Shown here piece by piece: positions 46,906-55,208 of a stretch of DNA of 64,000 nt; position 1 is the stretch's first letter, and every line of letters begins with the position of its first letter. The notes beneath the pieces were generated by a model. That model was not told the DNA's origin. It saw nothing but the letters and a program-made list of their open reading frames with translations, and made no database searches. The position numbers and the translations under genes are program-made. The stretch covers positions 26,517 through 90,516 of the forward strand of contig ABVW01000005.1 in the NCBI GenBank assembly GCA_000173115.1, given 5' to 3'. Source of the DNA: Flavobacteria bacterium MS024-3C. GTDB lineage: Bacteria; Bacteroidota; Bacteroidia; Flavobacteriales; Flavobacteriaceae.

Positions 46906-48432
46906 TTATATAATATTGAGCATTTTTTCGGTGGCTTTAATAGCAGAAACAGTTTGATCTGAATCTAAGCCACGTGTAATAAATTCTTTTCCGTTATGTT
47001 CCCATGTAATAATCGTTTCACAAAGTGCGTCTGAAGTACTTCCAGGGGGTATTCTAACTGCATAATCAGTTAAAACAGCCAATTGTTCTTTTTCATTTTT
47101 ATAAATACGTTTCAGGGCATTCATAAATGCGTCAAATTGGCCATCGCCATTGGCGTGTTGCTCATGACTTACCGTGCCTATGGTTAAAGAAACAGTCGCC
47201 GAGGGCTGTAAACCTTTGGCATGCGTGAGTACATAAGCGTCAATTTTCACCCTATGGATGTATTTCCCAGCATCCAAAACATCAGAAATAATATAGGGAA
47301 GGTCTTCTTTGGTGACCTTTTCTTTTTTGTCTCCAAGATTAATAATACGCTCGGTCACCTTCTTTAATTCTTCAGAATTTAAGCTAAGGCCCAGTTCTTG
47401 AAGGTTTTTTAAAATATTTGCTTTTCCCGAGGTTTTTCCAAGTGCGTACTTTCTTTTTCTACCGAATCTTTCCGGTAGTAAATCATTAAAGTATAGGTTG
47501 TTTTTACTGTCTCCATCTGCATGTATTCCAGCAGTTTGTGTAAAAACATTTTCTCCTACAATAGGTTTGTTGGCTGGGATACCAAATCCAGTAAATGTAG
47601 AGACCAGCTTACTAACTTTATATAATGATTTTTCGTTGACATTTACCTTTACCTCAGGCATAAAGTCATTGATCACCGCAACCACGCTAGCTAAAGGGGC
47701 GTTTCCTGCGCGTTCTCCCATGCCATTTACGGTAAGGTGCAATCCATTGACACCAGCCTTAACAGCCTCCATTACATTGGCTACACTGAGATCATAATCA
47801 TTGTGACCGTGAAAATCTAGGTGAATTTGAGGGTATTTTTGTCTAATCTGCTTGAGAAAATCATAGGTTTCTCTGTGGGTTAAAATGCCCAATGTGTCTG
47901 GAAGCAGCACTCTTTTAACAGGTTTAGTGGCTATAAAATCTAAGTATTGGAAGACATAATCAGGGTCATTGCGCATGCCATTACTCCAATCTTCTAAATA
48001 AACATTGGTCTCAATGCCTTTTTTAATGGCATCTCTAATAGTCGCTTCAATATCTTTGAAATGCTCCTGAGGTGTTTTTTTCAGTTGGTGGGTCAGGTGA
48101 TTTAAGGAGCCTTTGGTTAAAAGGTTTTGCACTTTAGCACCCGCTTTTACCATCCAATCTAGGGAGACACCGCCATCTACAAAGGTGAGTACCTCAATCT
48201 TTTGGGTTAATTGTTTGCTATTGGCCCAATCCATGATTAGTTTCACCGCATTAAATTCTCCCTCAGAAACCCTGGCAGAAGCCACTTCTATTCTATCTAC
48301 CTTGAGTTCTTCCAATAGTAATTTGGCTAGAGTAAGTTTTTCAGAGGCAGAAAATGACACACTAGAAGTCTGCTCACCATCCCTTAAGGTGGTATCCATG
48401 ATCTCTATGATACGTTGTTTTTTTGGAGCCAT
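46906..48432 (-). CDS. cimA: (R)-citramalate synthase-like enzyme (alpha-isopropylmalate synthase family)
   Basis: 508 residues: a TIM-barrel HMGL-like catalytic domain (about 8-275) with TTLRDGEQ at residue 14 and the metal ligands of DFHGHNDYD near 206, then a linker and a C-terminal LeuA regulatory domain (about 385-505). It is read by many annotators as LeuA. However, the whole chain follows the Leptospira citramalate synthase as I remember it. The residues I recall as forming its pyruvate pocket (L81, L104, Y144) are present here as L82, L105 and Y145. I therefore infer pyruvate plus acetyl-CoA to citramalate. Dual use or true LeuA activity is not excluded. It sits between leuD and leuB. 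Confidence 0.85.
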   Translation of the reverse strand: MAPKKQRIIEIMDTTLRDGEQTSSVSFSASEKLTLAKLLLEELKVDRIEVASARVSEGEFNAVKLIMDWANSKQLTQKIEVLTFVDGGVSLDWMVKAGAKVQNLLTKGSLNHLTHQLKKTPQEHFKDIEATIRDAIKKGIETNVYLEDWSNGMRNDPDYVFQYLDFIATKPVKRVLLPDTLGILTHRETYDFLKQIRQKYPQIHLDFHGHNDYDLSVANVMEAVKAGVNGLHLTVNGMGERAGNAPLASVVAVINDFMPEVKVNVNEKSLYKVSKLVSTFTGFGIPANKPIVGENVFTQTAGIHADGDSKNNLYFNDLLPERFGRKRKYALGKTSGKANILKNLQELGLSLNSEELKKVTERIINLGDKKEKVTKEDLPYIISDVLDAGKYIHRVKIDAYVLTHAKGLQPSATVSLTIGTVSHEQHANGDGQFDAFMNALKRIYKNEKEQLAVLTDYAVRIPPGSTSDALCETIITWEHNGKEFITRGLDSDQTVSAIKATEKMLNII

Positions 48433-48453
48433 TAGGGGTGTATTTAAGGCTTT

Positions 48454-49050
48454 TTATAAGGGTGTATTGTCTGCAAAAGAGCTAATCTCTTCCTCCATAC
48501 TTCTCAAATAATCTATGTCGTCAAAGCCATTGAGCATATTGTCTTTTTTATAGACATTAATGTCAAAAGATTCTTGATCTCCTGTACTAGGAATTCGAAT
48601 GGTTTGTGAAGGTAGGTCTACGACTACTTCTGTAGTAGGGTCTTTAAATACCGCCTCCAATATAACTTCCAAGAAAGCGGGACTTACTTGAACTGGTAGC
48701 ACACCAATATTTAAACAATTGTTTTTAAATATGTCTGCAAAAAAACTAGAAACTACACATCTAAACCCATAATCATATACGGCCCAAGCAGCGTGTTCTC
48801 TTGAAGATCCAGATCCAAAATTCTTACCACCTATTAATATTTTTCCGCTGTATTTTGGGTTGTTGAGCACAAAATCTTCTTTGGGGGTGTTGTCTGAATT
48901 GTACCTCCAATCACGAAATAAATTATCTCCAAAACCAACCCTTTCTGTGGCTTTTAAAAATCTTGCTGGAATGATTTGATCTGTATCTACGTTTTCTATA
49001 GGCAGTGGGACTGCAGTTGTAGTTAGGGTAGTGAATTTATCGTATGCCAT
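48454..49050 (-). CDS. leuD: 3-isopropylmalate dehydratase small subunit
   Basis: 198 residues, the swivel domain of the aconitase family. It begins with the VDTDQIIPARFL segment and has the conserved GGKNFGSGSSREHAAWA near residue 73. With LeuC it isomerises 2-isopropylmalate to 3-isopropylmalate, and can handle citramalate to 3-methylmalate. It lies 12 bases after leuC and 21 bases before the citramalate-synthase-like gene. Confidence 0.96.
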   Translation of the reverse strand: MAYDKFTTLTTTAVPLPIENVDTDQIIPARFLKATERVGFGDNLFRDWRYNSDNTPKEDFVLNNPKYSGKILIGGKNFGSGSSREHAAWAVYDYGFRCVVSSFFADIFKNNCLNIGVLPVQVSPAFLEVILEAVFKDPTTEVVVDLPSQTIRIPSTGDQESFDINVYKKDNMLNGFDDIDYLRSMEEEISSFADNTPL

Positions 49051-49062
49051 GGTGTGGTAAAT

Positions 49063-50460
49063 TTATTGTAAAAGTGTTCTTGGATCAGTTACTTGTCCTG
49101 TTACTGCTGCAGCTGCTGCAACTAATGGACTGGCTAATAGGGTTCTTGAACCTGGCCCTTGTCTTCCTTCAAAGTTCCTGTTGGAGGTGCTTACGGCGTA
49201 TTTTCCTGCTGGAATTTTGTCGTCATTCATGGCCAAACATGCAGAGCAACCTGGCTCTCTGAGCGTAAATCCTGCTGTTTCTAAAATTTCCAAAATTCCT
49301 TCATCTTTTATGGCTTTCTCCACCTGATGAGATCCTGGTACCAGCCATGCAGTGACATGTTCTGCTTTTTTTCTTCCTTTTACAATGCTTGCAAAAGCCC
49401 TAAAATCTTCTATCCTTCCATTGGTACAACTTCCTAAGAATACATAATCAATAGACTTGCCAATCATGGTATCTCCCTCATTATAATTCATATAAGCCAA
49501 TGACTTTTGGTAAGTGGCTACGCCACCTTCCAGGTCAGTAGCTAGTGGAATATCCTTTGAAATGCCCATTCCCATTCCTGGGTTGGTTCCATAGGTGATC
49601 ATAGGCTCAATATCAGCGCCTTCGAATTCGTACACTTTGTCAAATGAAGCGCCTTCCTCTGTGTATAATGTATCCCAATAGCTCATGGCTTTATCCCATG
49701 CAGCTCCTTTAGGCGTAAACTCTCTGTCCTTTATATAGTCAAAAGTCTTTTTATCTGGCGCCATCATTCCACCGCGTGCACCCATCTCAATACTGAGGTT
49801 GCAGACAGTCATTCTACCTTCCATACTCATCTCAGTGAATACATTTCCAGCGTATTCAACAAAGTATCCAGTTGCACCAGAAGTACTGAGTTTAGCAATA
49901 ATATAAAGGGCCACATCTTTAGGTGTTACCCCATTTTGTAGACTTCCATTAACCCTTATCACCATTTTCTTAGGTTTGGGCTGCATAATACATTGCGTGG
50001 TAAGTACCATCTCTACTTCTGAAGTTCCAATTCCAAAGGCTATAGCACCAAATGCACCGTGGGTAGACGTATGTGAATCTCCACAAACAATAGTAGCTCC
50101 TGGTTGTGTAATCCCATATTCAGGTCCTACCACATGAACAATACCATTTTTTTCATGTCCAAGGCCCCAATATGAAATACCGTGGGCAGTTGCATTCTCT
50201 TCTAGCGCCCTTAATTGATTAGCAGACAAGGGGTCTGCAACAGGTAAGTGTTGGTTTATAGTGGGTGTGTTATGGTCTGCCGTGGCAAAAGTGCGCCCTG
50301 GATACAATACCTTAGCACCCCTGTTTTTAAGCCCTAAAAAGGCTACAGGGCTAGTAACTTCATGGACCATATGGCGATCAATAAACAGAACATCTGGACC
50401 GTTTTCAATGCTTCTCACTACGTGTGAATCCCAAACCTTGTCAAAAAGTGTTTTTTTCAT
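49063..50460 (-). CDS. leuC: 3-isopropylmalate dehydratase large subunit
   Basis: 465 residues. The aconitase-type [4Fe-4S] cysteines are in FLGSCTNGR near residue 347 and GCSACLAMN near 407. [12 protein letters not shown] near 128 is also conserved. It is the catalytic partner of LeuD. It heads the leuC-leuD-cimA-leuB operon. The 118 bases upstream, before the recG stop, would hold the operon promoter, but I see no strong TAnnTTTG box there. Confidence 0.97.
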   Translation of the reverse strand: MKKTLFDKVWDSHVVRSIENGPDVLFIDRHMVHEVTSPVAFLGLKNRGAKVLYPGRTFATADHNTPTINQHLPVADPLSANQLRALEENATAHGISYWGLGHEKNGIVHVVGPEYGITQPGATIVCGDSHTSTHGAFGAIAFGIGTSEVEMVLTTQCIMQPKPKKMVIRVNGSLQNGVTPKDVALYIIAKLSTSGATGYFVEYAGNVFTEMSMEGRMTVCNLSIEMGARGGMMAPDKKTFDYIKDREFTPKGAAWDKAMSYWDTLYTEEGASFDKVYEFEGADIEPMITYGTNPGMGMGISKDIPLATDLEGGVATYQKSLAYMNYNEGDTMIGKSIDYVFLGSCTNGRIEDFRAFASIVKGRKKAEHVTAWLVPGSHQVEKAIKDEGILEILETAGFTLREPGCSACLAMNDDKIPAGKYAVSTSNRNFEGRQGPGSRTLLASPLVAAAAAVTGQVTDPRTLLQ

Positions 50461-50578
50461 AGAAAAAATGATATTAAAAAAAAAGGCGACAAAAGTGCCT
50501 GTTAAATATGATGCAAGTGGTAAAAATAAATAAAAAATAAGTGTTTGCAGCTATCTTTATATTGGTGAATTACGATGT

Positions 50579-52684
50579 TCAACTGATATAATTCCAAATA
50601 TTTTTATGTTTTACGAGTGCTCTATAAGCTAGTAAAATAGGTTTATTTTCAATTGAATCCAGTGAAGGGTCTGATTTTAAAACAGTTACAGCAACCTCTC
50701 TGGCTTTTTTGAGTAAAGCAGCATCCTTAACTATATCTGCAATTTTTAGTTGTAACACGCCGCTCTGTTGGGTGCCCATAAGATCTCCAGGACCCCTTAA
50801 TTTTAAGTCTACTTCTGCTATTTCAAATCCGTCACTAGAGGCTACCATAGTTTCTAGCCTCGTTTTACCCTCTTGAGACACTTTGTTTCCAGACATAAGG
50901 ATACAAAAACTCTGTTCCGCGCCCCTACCCACACGACCTCTTAATTGGTGTAGTTGCGACAGTCCGAATCGCTCTGCACTTTCTATAATCATTACAGAAG
51001 CGTTAGGCACATTAACCCCAACTTCAATCACGGTAGTCGCTACCATAATTTGAGTTTCTCCTTTTACAAATCGTTCCATTTCGTAAGCTTTTGCGTCTGC
51101 TTTCATTTGTCCATGAACAATAGAGACTTGGAATTCTGGTGCAGGAAACGACCTAGAAATACTGTCGTATCCATCCATGAGATCTTTGTAATCTAAAACC
51201 TCGGATTCATTGATTAATGGATAAACAATATAAACCTGTCTGCCTTTTAAAATCTCTTCTTTAATAAATTTAAATACACCAAGCCTGTGGGAATCTGATC
51301 GCCAAACAGTTTTAATTTCTTTTCTCCCCGGTGGAAGCTCATCTATCACAGAAATGTCTAAATCTCCATAAATACTCATCGCTAAAGTCCTAGGGATAGG
51401 GGTAGCAGTCATGACCAATACATGTGGGGGAAGGGTGTTTTTGTGCCATAGTTTAGCCCTTTGTGCCACTCCAAACCTGTGTTGTTCATCTATAATGGCA
51501 AGTCCAAGATTCTTGTATACCACGTTGTCTTCAAGTAGGGCATGGGTGCCTATCAAGACTTTTAATTCTCCCTCCTCTAGACTTTCTAGCAAAGGTTTTC
51601 TAGCGCTTTTTCTGACGCTTCCAGTCAGTAATGCAACATGGATACCTAAGGGAGCTAAAAGCTCGGAAACCCCTTTGAAGTGTTGGTTGGCAAGTATTTC
51701 AGTAGGTGCCATTAAACAGGCTTGAAAGCCATTGTCTAAAGCAAATAAAATAGCCATTACAGCCACAATTGTTTTCCCTGAACCAACATCTCCTTGCAGT
51801 AATCTATTCATCTGGGCATTGCTTCCCACATCTGTTCTAATTTCCTTAACCACCCTTTTCTGAGCGTTGGTCAGTTCGAAAGGCAATTGGTTGTTGTAAA
51901 AATCATTAAAATACGCTCCTACATCACTAAATGGCAAACCTTTAATCTTCTTTTTCCTTACAAGATTCTTTCTAATAAGCTGTAATTGTATAAAAAACAA
52001 TTCTTCAAATTTTAATCTAGCTGCTGCTCTGCTAAGCATTTTTGCGTCCTTAGGAAAGTGTATGTGAAATAATGCCGTGGACCGTTGTAATAATTTCAAA
52101 TTTTCTAAAATACTAGCGGAAAGGGTTTCCTTAAAAGCACTACCACACTCGTTAAAGAGTTGTTCCATAGCTCTGAGCATAAACCTGTTGCCCATATTCG
52201 CATTGGAAAGTCTTTCTGTACTTGGATAAATGGCTTGCAATCCCATTCTGTTGTTGGCCTGGTAATTTTCCAACAGCTCCATATCTGGATGGGCCATATT
52301 AAACCTCCCTTGGAATACGGAAATTTTACCAAATATGACATAGGGTGTATTGGTTTTAATACTTTCTTTGATCCATTTGGCACCTTTGAACCAAACCAAT
52401 TCCATAGCCCCAGTATTGTCTAAAAATTTAGCGACCAATCTACTCCCTTTTTTTTGGGTTATGGTTTCTATTTGGGTAATTACACCTACAATTTGAACTT
52501 CTGCTTGAGAGGCTTCCAATTGATTAATATGGTGGAATTGTGTTCTATCTACATAGCGATTTGGAAAAAAGTGCAATAGATCTTGATAGGTATGTATGCC
52601 CAGTTGCTCCTTTAAAAGTTTTGCTCTGGTGGGGCCCACCGTTTTAAGATAGGCAATAGGGGTTTGGAGCAGGACTGAATTCAT
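50579..52684 (-). CDS. recG: ATP-dependent DNA helicase RecG
   Basis: 701 residues. An N-terminal wedge/OB domain (about 1-230) is followed by a superfamily 2 helicase with Walker A GDVGSGKT near residue 296, the DEQH box in IIDEQHRFGV near 398 and TATPIPRTL. The C-terminal helicase half has QLRGRVGRG near 590. RecG remodels stalled forks and Holliday junctions. Single gene, divergent from the patatin-like gene. Confidence 0.97.
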   Translation of the reverse strand: MNSVLLQTPIAYLKTVGPTRAKLLKEQLGIHTYQDLLHFFPNRYVDRTQFHHINQLEASQAEVQIVGVITQIETITQKKGSRLVAKFLDNTGAMELVWFKGAKWIKESIKTNTPYVIFGKISVFQGRFNMAHPDMELLENYQANNRMGLQAIYPSTERLSNANMGNRFMLRAMEQLFNECGSAFKETLSASILENLKLLQRSTALFHIHFPKDAKMLSRAAARLKFEELFFIQLQLIRKNLVRKKKIKGLPFSDVGAYFNDFYNNQLPFELTNAQKRVVKEIRTDVGSNAQMNRLLQGDVGSGKTIVAVMAILFALDNGFQACLMAPTEILANQHFKGVSELLAPLGIHVALLTGSVRKSARKPLLESLEEGELKVLIGTHALLEDNVVYKNLGLAIIDEQHRFGVAQRAKLWHKNTLPPHVLVMTATPIPRTLAMSIYGDLDISVIDELPPGRKEIKTVWRSDSHRLGVFKFIKEEILKGRQVYIVYPLINESEVLDYKDLMDGYDSISRSFPAPEFQVSIVHGQMKADAKAYEMERFVKGETQIMVATTVIEVGVNVPNASVMIIESAERFGLSQLHQLRGRVGRGAEQSFCILMSGNKVSQEGKTRLETMVASSDGFEIAEVDLKLRGPGDLMGTQQSGVLQLKIADIVKDAALLKKAREVAVTVLKSDPSLDSIENKPILLAYRALVKHKNIWNYIS

Positions 52685-52790
52685 GGTATAAATGTAACTT
52701 TTAAGTGTGATTTTTCCAATAGAAATTCATTTGAATCCTTTATTAAGCACCTTATTTTATTACATTTATAGACTGGCAAAAACAAAGCGT

Positions 52791-53714
52791 ATGAAAAAAG
52801 CATTGGTGATTTCTGGAGGAGGTAGTAAGGGCGCTTTTGCTGGAGGTGTAGCCCAGTATCTCATGAGAAATCAGGGAAGAGAATACGATATTTTTGTAGG
52901 CACTTCTACAGGGAGTTTACTCATTCCTCAATTGGCTTTAAATAATTTAGAAAAATTGCATCACGCCTATACCAACGTTAATCAGAGAAGCATTTTTGAT
53001 GTAAATCCTTTTGTGGTTAAAAAGAAGGGAGATAGGGAGTACGTGACCATTAATTACATCACTACTTTATTTCAATTTATAAGAAGGAAAAGAACTTTTG
53101 GAGAGAGTAATAACCTGAGAAAAACCATTGCAAAAAATTTCAGTAGGGCCTCTTTCGAAATGTTGTTAAAAGGGAATAAAGAAGTTGTAGTGAGTGTATC
53201 TAATCTCTCCAAGAATAGGGTAGAATACAAATCAATACACGATTATGACTATGAGACCTTCATAGATTGGATCTGGATGTCTTGTAATTATATTCCATTT
53301 ATGTCATTAGTAACCAAAGACGGTTTTGAATATGGAGATGGGGGTTTAGGGTCTGTTGTACCCATCAGAGAAGCCATTAGAAGGGGCGCAAAAGAGGTCG
53401 ATGTGATTATTTTAGAATCAGAAAACATGGACCACAATAAAGTATTGGGGAAAAACCCATTTTCACTCATGATCAGTATTTTTGGATTCGTATTAGATCA
53501 GATAGAATATCATGATATTTCTGAGGGCATATTAGCCGCAAAGCACAATGGGGTACAACTCAATTTATACTATACGCCAACAAAACTAACAGAGAACTCA
53601 CTGGTCTTTAATAAGAAGCGAATGACAGAATGGTGGCAGCAAGGTTTTGCCTATGCGCATGAGAAATTTAATTCAAATTCTTCTCCGCTACCACAAAAAA
53701 AGGAATTGTATTAA
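52791..53714 (+). CDS. Patatin-like phospholipase
   Basis: 307 residues from ATG 52791 (MKKALVISGGGSKGAFAGGV). The open frame begins at 52707, but the added 28 residues do not belong to the domain. The oxyanion-hole glycines GGGSKG, the nucleophile serine 39 in GTSTG and the catalytic aspartate near 183 in YGDGGLG complete the dyad. It probably hydrolyses acyl esters of lipids. No signal peptide, so it is intracellular or exported by another route. Divergent from recG. Confidence 0.94.
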   Translation: MKKALVISGGGSKGAFAGGVAQYLMRNQGREYDIFVGTSTGSLLIPQLALNNLEKLHHAYTNVNQRSIFDVNPFVVKKKGDREYVTINYITTLFQFIRRKRTFGESNNLRKTIAKNFSRASFEMLLKGNKEVVVSVSNLSKNRVEYKSIHDYDYETFIDWIWMSCNYIPFMSLVTKDGFEYGDGGLGSVVPIREAIRRGAKEVDVIILESENMDHNKVLGKNPFSLMISIFGFVLDQIEYHDISEGILAAKHNGVQLNLYYTPTKLTENSLVFNKKRMTEWWQQGFAYAHEKFNSNSSPLPQKKELY

Positions 53715-53723
53715 TCCAATAAA

Positions 53724-53749
53724 AAAAGCCTCGATAAAACGAGGCTTTT
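53724..53749. terminator. Bidirectional terminator between patatin and M20 genes
   Basis: Stem AAAAGCCTCG / CGAGGCTTTT, 6-base loop, with A and T runs outside. The flanking genes converge. Confidence 0.87.
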
Positions 53750-53782
53750 AAAAATTAGTTTGGGATATAAAGCGATTAAACA

Positions 53783-55057
53783 CTAATGAGACAGATAGTC
53801 TAAGGCCATTTCAGAAAGTGTTTTCACGCCCAACAACATTCCAGCGTCGTCTATTTTAAAGTCTGGAGTATGGTGGGGGAAAGCCTCTTTATTGCCCGGT
53901 GTATTACCTCCTAGGAAGAAATAGAATCCAGGTACTTTTTCTTGAAAAAAAGAAAAATCTTCTGCTCCAGTGATGGCTTTCATAAGCATCACTTGTTCTT
54001 TACCTGCAGTTTTCTGAAGTGTGGGTAACATTTGCCCTACCAAATTAGCGTCGTTATAGGTAATAGCCGCACCGTTAACAATATCTACTGTAGCAGTACC
54101 TCCATAGGCAGCAGCTATAGCAGAAACCATTTCTTTCATGCGCTTACCAATATGATCCCTCATTTTATAATCAAGTGTTCTAATAGTACCCACCATTTCT
54201 GCAGTCTCGGGAATAATATTAAAACGTACTCCAGCCGTTATTTTACCCACAGTAATCACTGCAGCCTCGTTGGTTAGATCAGATTCTCTAGAAATGATGG
54301 TTTGTAAACCGTCAATAATTTTAGCACTGATCAAAATAGGGTCTACACCACCCCAAGGTTGCGATCCGTGGGTTTGTTTTCCTTGCACCTTAATTACAAA
54401 TCGATCAGAGGCAGCCATTGCGCCAAGGGGCTTATAACCAATCATACCCACGGGAAGTACTGAGTTAATATGAAGCCCAAAAATAGCATCTATTGAAGGA
54501 TTCTCTAAAACACCTTCTTTAACCATTAAGGATGCACCGCCTTCTTCTCCTGGAGGAGCTCCTTCTTCAGCAGGTTGAAAAATAAATTTTATAGTCCCTT
54601 TTATCTTGTCTTTGTGTTTACTCAAAACAGAAGCTACGCCCATAAGAATGGCCGTATGGGTGTCGTGACCACAGGCGTGCATTACGCCAACTTTTTCTCC
54701 CATAAAAGTGCCTTTTACAGTAGATTTAAAGGACAAATCATTGCGTTCCGTAACAGGCAATGCATCTATATCTGCACGAAGTGCCACTACTTTCCCGGGA
54801 AGATCCCCTTTTAAAATACCCACAACCCCTGTTTTTGCCACTCCTGTAGTTACTTCTATGCCCAAGCTTTTGAGATGGTCCGCTATTTTAGCAGCTGTTT
54901 TAAATTCTTGGTTCGAGAGTTCAGGATTCTGATGAATATCATGGCGCCAAGCTATGACCTGAGATTCTATTTTTTCATAATCCGATATAGGTAATTGCAT
55001 TTGTGCTTGGGTAAAAGTACCTACACATAAAAAAATGGCTGCTAGTGTTTTTTTCAT
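53783..55057 (-). CDS. Secreted M20 family amidohydrolase
   Basis: 424 residues. A signal peptide (about 1-18, ending FTQAQ) indicates export. The M20D amidohydrolase plan is clear: WRHDIHQNPELS near residue 37, HACGHDTHTA near 127 with metal ligands, and PAEEGAPPGEEGG near 166 with the catalytic glutamate. GAEDF follows near 375, and a dimerisation lid lies between. Members remove acyl groups from amino acids such as hippurate or N-acetyl amino acids. Together with the M28 peptidase it suggests peptide scavenging. Divergent from uvrD. Confidence 0.94.
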   Translation of the reverse strand: MKKTLAAIFLCVGTFTQAQMQLPISDYEKIESQVIAWRHDIHQNPELSNQEFKTAAKIADHLKSLGIEVTTGVAKTGVVGILKGDLPGKVVALRADIDALPVTERNDLSFKSTVKGTFMGEKVGVMHACGHDTHTAILMGVASVLSKHKDKIKGTIKFIFQPAEEGAPPGEEGGASLMVKEGVLENPSIDAIFGLHINSVLPVGMIGYKPLGAMAASDRFVIKVQGKQTHGSQPWGGVDPILISAKIIDGLQTIISRESDLTNEAAVITVGKITAGVRFNIIPETAEMVGTIRTLDYKMRDHIGKRMKEMVSAIAAAYGGTATVDIVNGAAITYNDANLVGQMLPTLQKTAGKEQVMLMKAITGAEDFSFFQEKVPGFYFFLGGNTPGNKEAFPHHTPDFKIDDAGMLLGVKTLSEMALDYLSH

Positions 55058-55208
55058 AAGTTGATTTAAAAAAATTAATTATCTGTTTTAAATATACTCA
55101 TATTATTAAAACCTTTGTTTCTAGGGCGCTTTTTTGTTTATAATTATTAATTATTCCCGGCTATGAAACGCATATTAATAGTTAATTTTATAGCCTAAAG
55201 ACTGCATA

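Noticed and set aside
52707..52790. N-terminal extension of the patatin-like protein
   Set aside because: The domain begins directly at ATG 52791, and the upstream stretch reads as a promoter region.
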